Source of the DNA: Natrialba aegyptia DSM 13077
GTDB taxonomy: Archaea > Halobacteriota > Halobacteria > Halobacteriales > Natrialbaceae
Direction of reading: 5' to 3'
DNA length: 64,000 bases
Assembly: GCF_000337535.1 (NCBI RefSeq)
Contig: NZ_AOIP01000032.1
Span: 274,849-338,848 of the forward strand
Shown here: in pieces, positions 62,015 to 64,000 of the stretch
Numbering within the stretch: the first letter of the stretch is position 1
Layout: every line of letters starts with the position of its first letter
Translations under genes and position numbers: made by a program
Notes under the pieces: generated by a model
Told to the model about the DNA's origin: nothing
The model's database searches: none
Seen by the model: the letters and a program-made list of their open reading frames with translations, nothing else

Positions 62015-63121
62015 ATGGACGTTCGAACGACCTCCTTCGCCCTCCTCCTCCTCGTCCTCGCCGCAATCGCCGCCCTGATGGTCGCACCGCTTCTTCAGTA
62101 CGTGATGGGTGCCGCGCTCCTCGCGTTCATCCTCTACCCCGCGTTCGAACGGCTCGAACCCTACGTCGGCGCTCGCATCGCCGCCCTCGTCCTCACGGCA
62201 CTCGCTATCGTCGGGGCCATCGTTCCCCTCCTGATCGTCTCACTGGCCGTCCTCAACACCGTCGTCTCGTTTGCGACCGACCTGGATGTCGCCACCACGC
62301 TCGACCGGCTCCGAACCGTCGCAACCGACGAGTTCGGTCTCGACACCGAGCGCGTGCAGTCGCTCGAAACCGCCGCCCTCGACGAACTCGAAGCCTCGCT
62401 CTCCGATGCCGTCGAGATCGCCCTCTCAGAACTGCCGGGCCTGATAAACCGGGGTATCGAGATGGGCGTCGGCCTGCTCGTGTTCGTCTTCCTGCTGTAC
62501 TACCTGCTCGCCGACGGCGACGAACTCGTCGACTGGCTCCGCGAGGTCGTGCCGCTCGAGGATCGCGTTCGGGACGAACTGTTCGACGAGATTTACGTGG
62601 TCACGTGGGCGGTCATCGAGAGTCACGTCCTCGTTGCGGTCGTCGAGGGGCTGCTCGGCGGACTCGGCTTCTACCTCCTCGGCGTTCCGAACGTCGCGTT
62701 CTGGACCGTCATCATGGTTATTCTCTCCTTTCTGCCCGCGGTCGGAGTCTGGCTCGTCTGGGCACCCGCAGTCGGCTACCTGCTGTTGACGAGCGGAACG
62801 GCCCGCGCCGTTGCGATGCTCCTGTACGGGCTCACGGTCCTGTCGCTGGTCGATAACTACCTGCGAGCCTACGCCGTCGACAAGGGCTCCGGATTGCATC
62901 CGGCGGTCGTCATCGTCGGCGTTATCGGCGGAATTTACCTGCTCGGCATTATGGGTCTGTTCCTCGGCCCCGTGCTGTTGGCGGTGTTTAAAGCGGGACT
63001 GAACGTCTTCAACAAGACATCGCTGAAACCGCAGCGGCGGACACGATCCGAGTCGGCCGGGCAGGCGACGGAACCCGTTTCGAATCCGGAGTCGGCGGCG
63101 ACGCCGCCGGCAGAACAGTAG
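62015..63121 (+). CDS. AI-2E family transporter (UPF0118)
   Basis: A 368-residue membrane protein with about eight segments, conserved blocks GAALLAFILYPAFERLEPY, LLVFVFLLYYLLADGDELVDWL, WAVIESHVLVAVVEGLLGGLGFYLLGVPNVAFWTVIMVILSFLPAVG and NYLRAYAVDKGSGLHP, and a short polar tail. ATG 62015 was taken over GTG 61991. The family exports autoinducers or acts as Na+/H+ antiporter in some bacteria; substrate here unknown. Confidence 0.9.
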   Translation: MDVRTTSFALLLLVLAAIAALMVAPLLQYVMGAALLAFILYPAFERLEPYVGARIAALVLTALAIVGAIVPLLIVSLAVLNTVVSFATDLDVATTLDRLRTVATDEFGLDTERVQSLETAALDELEASLSDAVEIALSELPGLINRGIEMGVGLLVFVFLLYYLLADGDELVDWLREVVPLEDRVRDELFDEIYVVTWAVIESHVLVAVVEGLLGGLGFYLLGVPNVAFWTVIMVILSFLPAVGVWLVWAPAVGYLLLTSGTARAVAMLLYGLTVLSLVDNYLRAYAVDKGSGLHPAVVIVGVIGGIYLLGIMGLFLGPVLLAVFKAGLNVFNKTSLKPQRRTRSESAGQATEPVSNPESAATPPAEQ

Positions 63122-63138
63122 CCGACGAGCGTCGCGTC

Positions 63139-64000
63139 TCAGTCCGCGTGTTGGGGTTGGTCGAATCGGGTCGTCGACGGAACGCCGACGCCCGTCAGCG
63201 TCATCAGGAAGAGCACGACCGGCGAGAGCAGTCCGAACAGGTAGAACGGCGCGTACTCGAGCGTCCCGACGCCGGTCACGGAAGCCATGTAGACCCCGCC
63301 GGCGTGCCACGGGATGAGTGCGCCGGTCGGCGTCCCGGCGGCCTCGACGGCGCGCGAGAGTTCGTCGCTATCCAAGGAGAACTCGTCGTAGAGATTCCGC
63401 AGCGTCATTCCCGGCAGGACGATGCTCATGTATTGCTGGGCGGTGAGAACGTTGATCGCGATGGCGGACAGTCCGGTGCCGGCGATGAGACCGCGGGAGC
63501 TGCCGACGCCCTTCGAGAGGTGGTGGGCGAGTACGGCGAGCACGCCGGTCCGCTCGAGCAGGCCGCCGAGCGAGAGCGCGGCGACGACGACGGTGATCGT
63601 CCAGGCCGAACCCGTGAGCCCGCCGACGTTGAGGAGTTCGTTGACGAGTTCAGAGCCCGTGGCGGGTTCGGTACCGCCGATGAAAACCTCCCAGGCGGCG
63701 ACGAAGTCGTGACCCTGGACGACGACCGACGTCAGCGCGCCGGCGATCGCGCCGACGACGAGCGTCGGGAGTGCGGGATAGCCCCGCAGCGCGAGGCCGA
63801 AGGTGAGCACGAGCGGAAGGAACGCGAGCAGCGAGAGGGAATACGAACTCGCGACCGCGGACTGGATCTCGGCGATCTGGCCGCCGGGAACGGAGCCGCT
63901 CGTCTGGAGCCCGAGGAGTGCAAAAAGCGCGACCGTGATGCCGAACGCGATCGCGGTTCCAGTTCGCATGCGGTAGATGTGGTCGTAAAGCGGCGTGTTC
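63139..64000 (-). CDS. NhaC-family Na+/H+ antiporter (partial, start beyond window)
   Basis: The frame runs off the right edge without a stop, so the start lies beyond 64000. About 286 residues are visible, with eight or nine segments: GGLTGSAWTITVVVAALSLGGLLERTGVL, GTGLSAIAINVLTAQQYMSIVLPG, AVEAAGTPTGALIPWHAGGVYMASVTGV. Members swap Na+ for H+ and set internal pH/Na+. The gene converges with the AI-2E transporter. Confidence 0.9.
   Translation of the reverse strand, partial: NTPLYDHIYRMRTGTAIAFGITVALFALLGLQTSGSVPGGQIAEIQSAVASSYSLSLLAFLPLVLTFGLALRGYPALPTLVVGAIAGALTSVVVQGHDFVAAWEVFIGGTEPATGSELVNELLNVGGLTGSAWTITVVVAALSLGGLLERTGVLAVLAHHLSKGVGSSRGLIAGTGLSAIAINVLTAQQYMSIVLPGMTLRNLYDEFSLDSDELSRAVEAAGTPTGALIPWHAGGVYMASVTGVGTLEYAPFYLFGLLSPVVLFLMTLTGVGVPSTTRFDQPQHAD

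Noticed and set aside
1..64000. CRISPR array or complete insertion sequence
   Set aside because: No evenly spaced direct repeats and no transposase frame; the only mobile-like elements are the short inverted-repeat copies.

Overview
The window is a piece of haloarchaeal chromosome, most likely from the Natrialbales (Natrinema/Haloterrigena-like). Reasons: GC-rich coding DNA, very acidic proteins, Tat (twin-arginine) rather than Sec signals on most exported proteins, TATA boxes about 25 to 30 bases before start codons with almost no leaders, type III RuBisCO, RfcL, fibrillarin/NOP5, a GfcR-type regulator, Bat-type HTH regulators, a halolysin, GshA of the halobacterial type and many tiny zinc-ribbon proteins. 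No rRNA, no CRISPR and no full transposase was seen.

Layout. 1-2.9 kb: end of an unidentified gene, a fumarylacetoacetate hydrolase-family enzyme, a methyltransferase and a Bat-type regulator. 3.0-9.6 kb: a divergent cluster resembling the bacterial/cyanobacterial ebo genes (EboC-like UbiA protein, two EboE-like TIM barrels, EboB-like TatD hydrolase, EboF-like phosphatase/phosphodiesterase) with an inositol-3-phosphate synthase. 9.7-10.0 kb: tRNA-Glu(UUC) with a 3'-end copy downstream, as left by integrative elements. 10.3-16.2 kb: two secreted quinoprotein systems (a Tat-exported partner plus a signal-less PQQ propeller; a cupredoxin-glucose/sorbosone dehydrogenase fusion). 17-25 kb: core metabolism (sucCD, type III RuBisCO, bioF-like enzyme, a UbiA prenyltransferase). 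25-31 kb: rfcL, a PIN/AbrB toxin-antitoxin pair and its decayed partial duplicate, a pseudo-M48 membrane protein, small regulators. 31-44 kb: gcvT/gcvH, halolysin, NYN nuclease, panB, HAD enzymes, GfcR, and three short inverted-repeat elements (MITEs). 44-54 kb: gshA, acyl-CoA synthetase and two complete Trk potassium systems back to back with an Lrp-RCK fusion regulator. 54-64 kb: PQQ-repeat lipoprotein, fibrillarin/NOP5, stress proteins and an amino-acid transporter fused to UspA domains, cold-shock protein, DUF302, AI-2E transporter and a truncated NhaC antiporter.

How the genes may work together: the ebo-like cluster has the parts for making and handling a cyclitol- or sugar-phosphate-derived, prenyl-linked metabolite and is the best candidate here for an undescribed archaeal pathway. 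The paired Trk systems, stress proteins and NhaC fit ion homeostasis. The quinoproteins and halolysin act outside the cytoplasmic membrane. All assignments come from reading the sequence and family knowledge; no database search was run.
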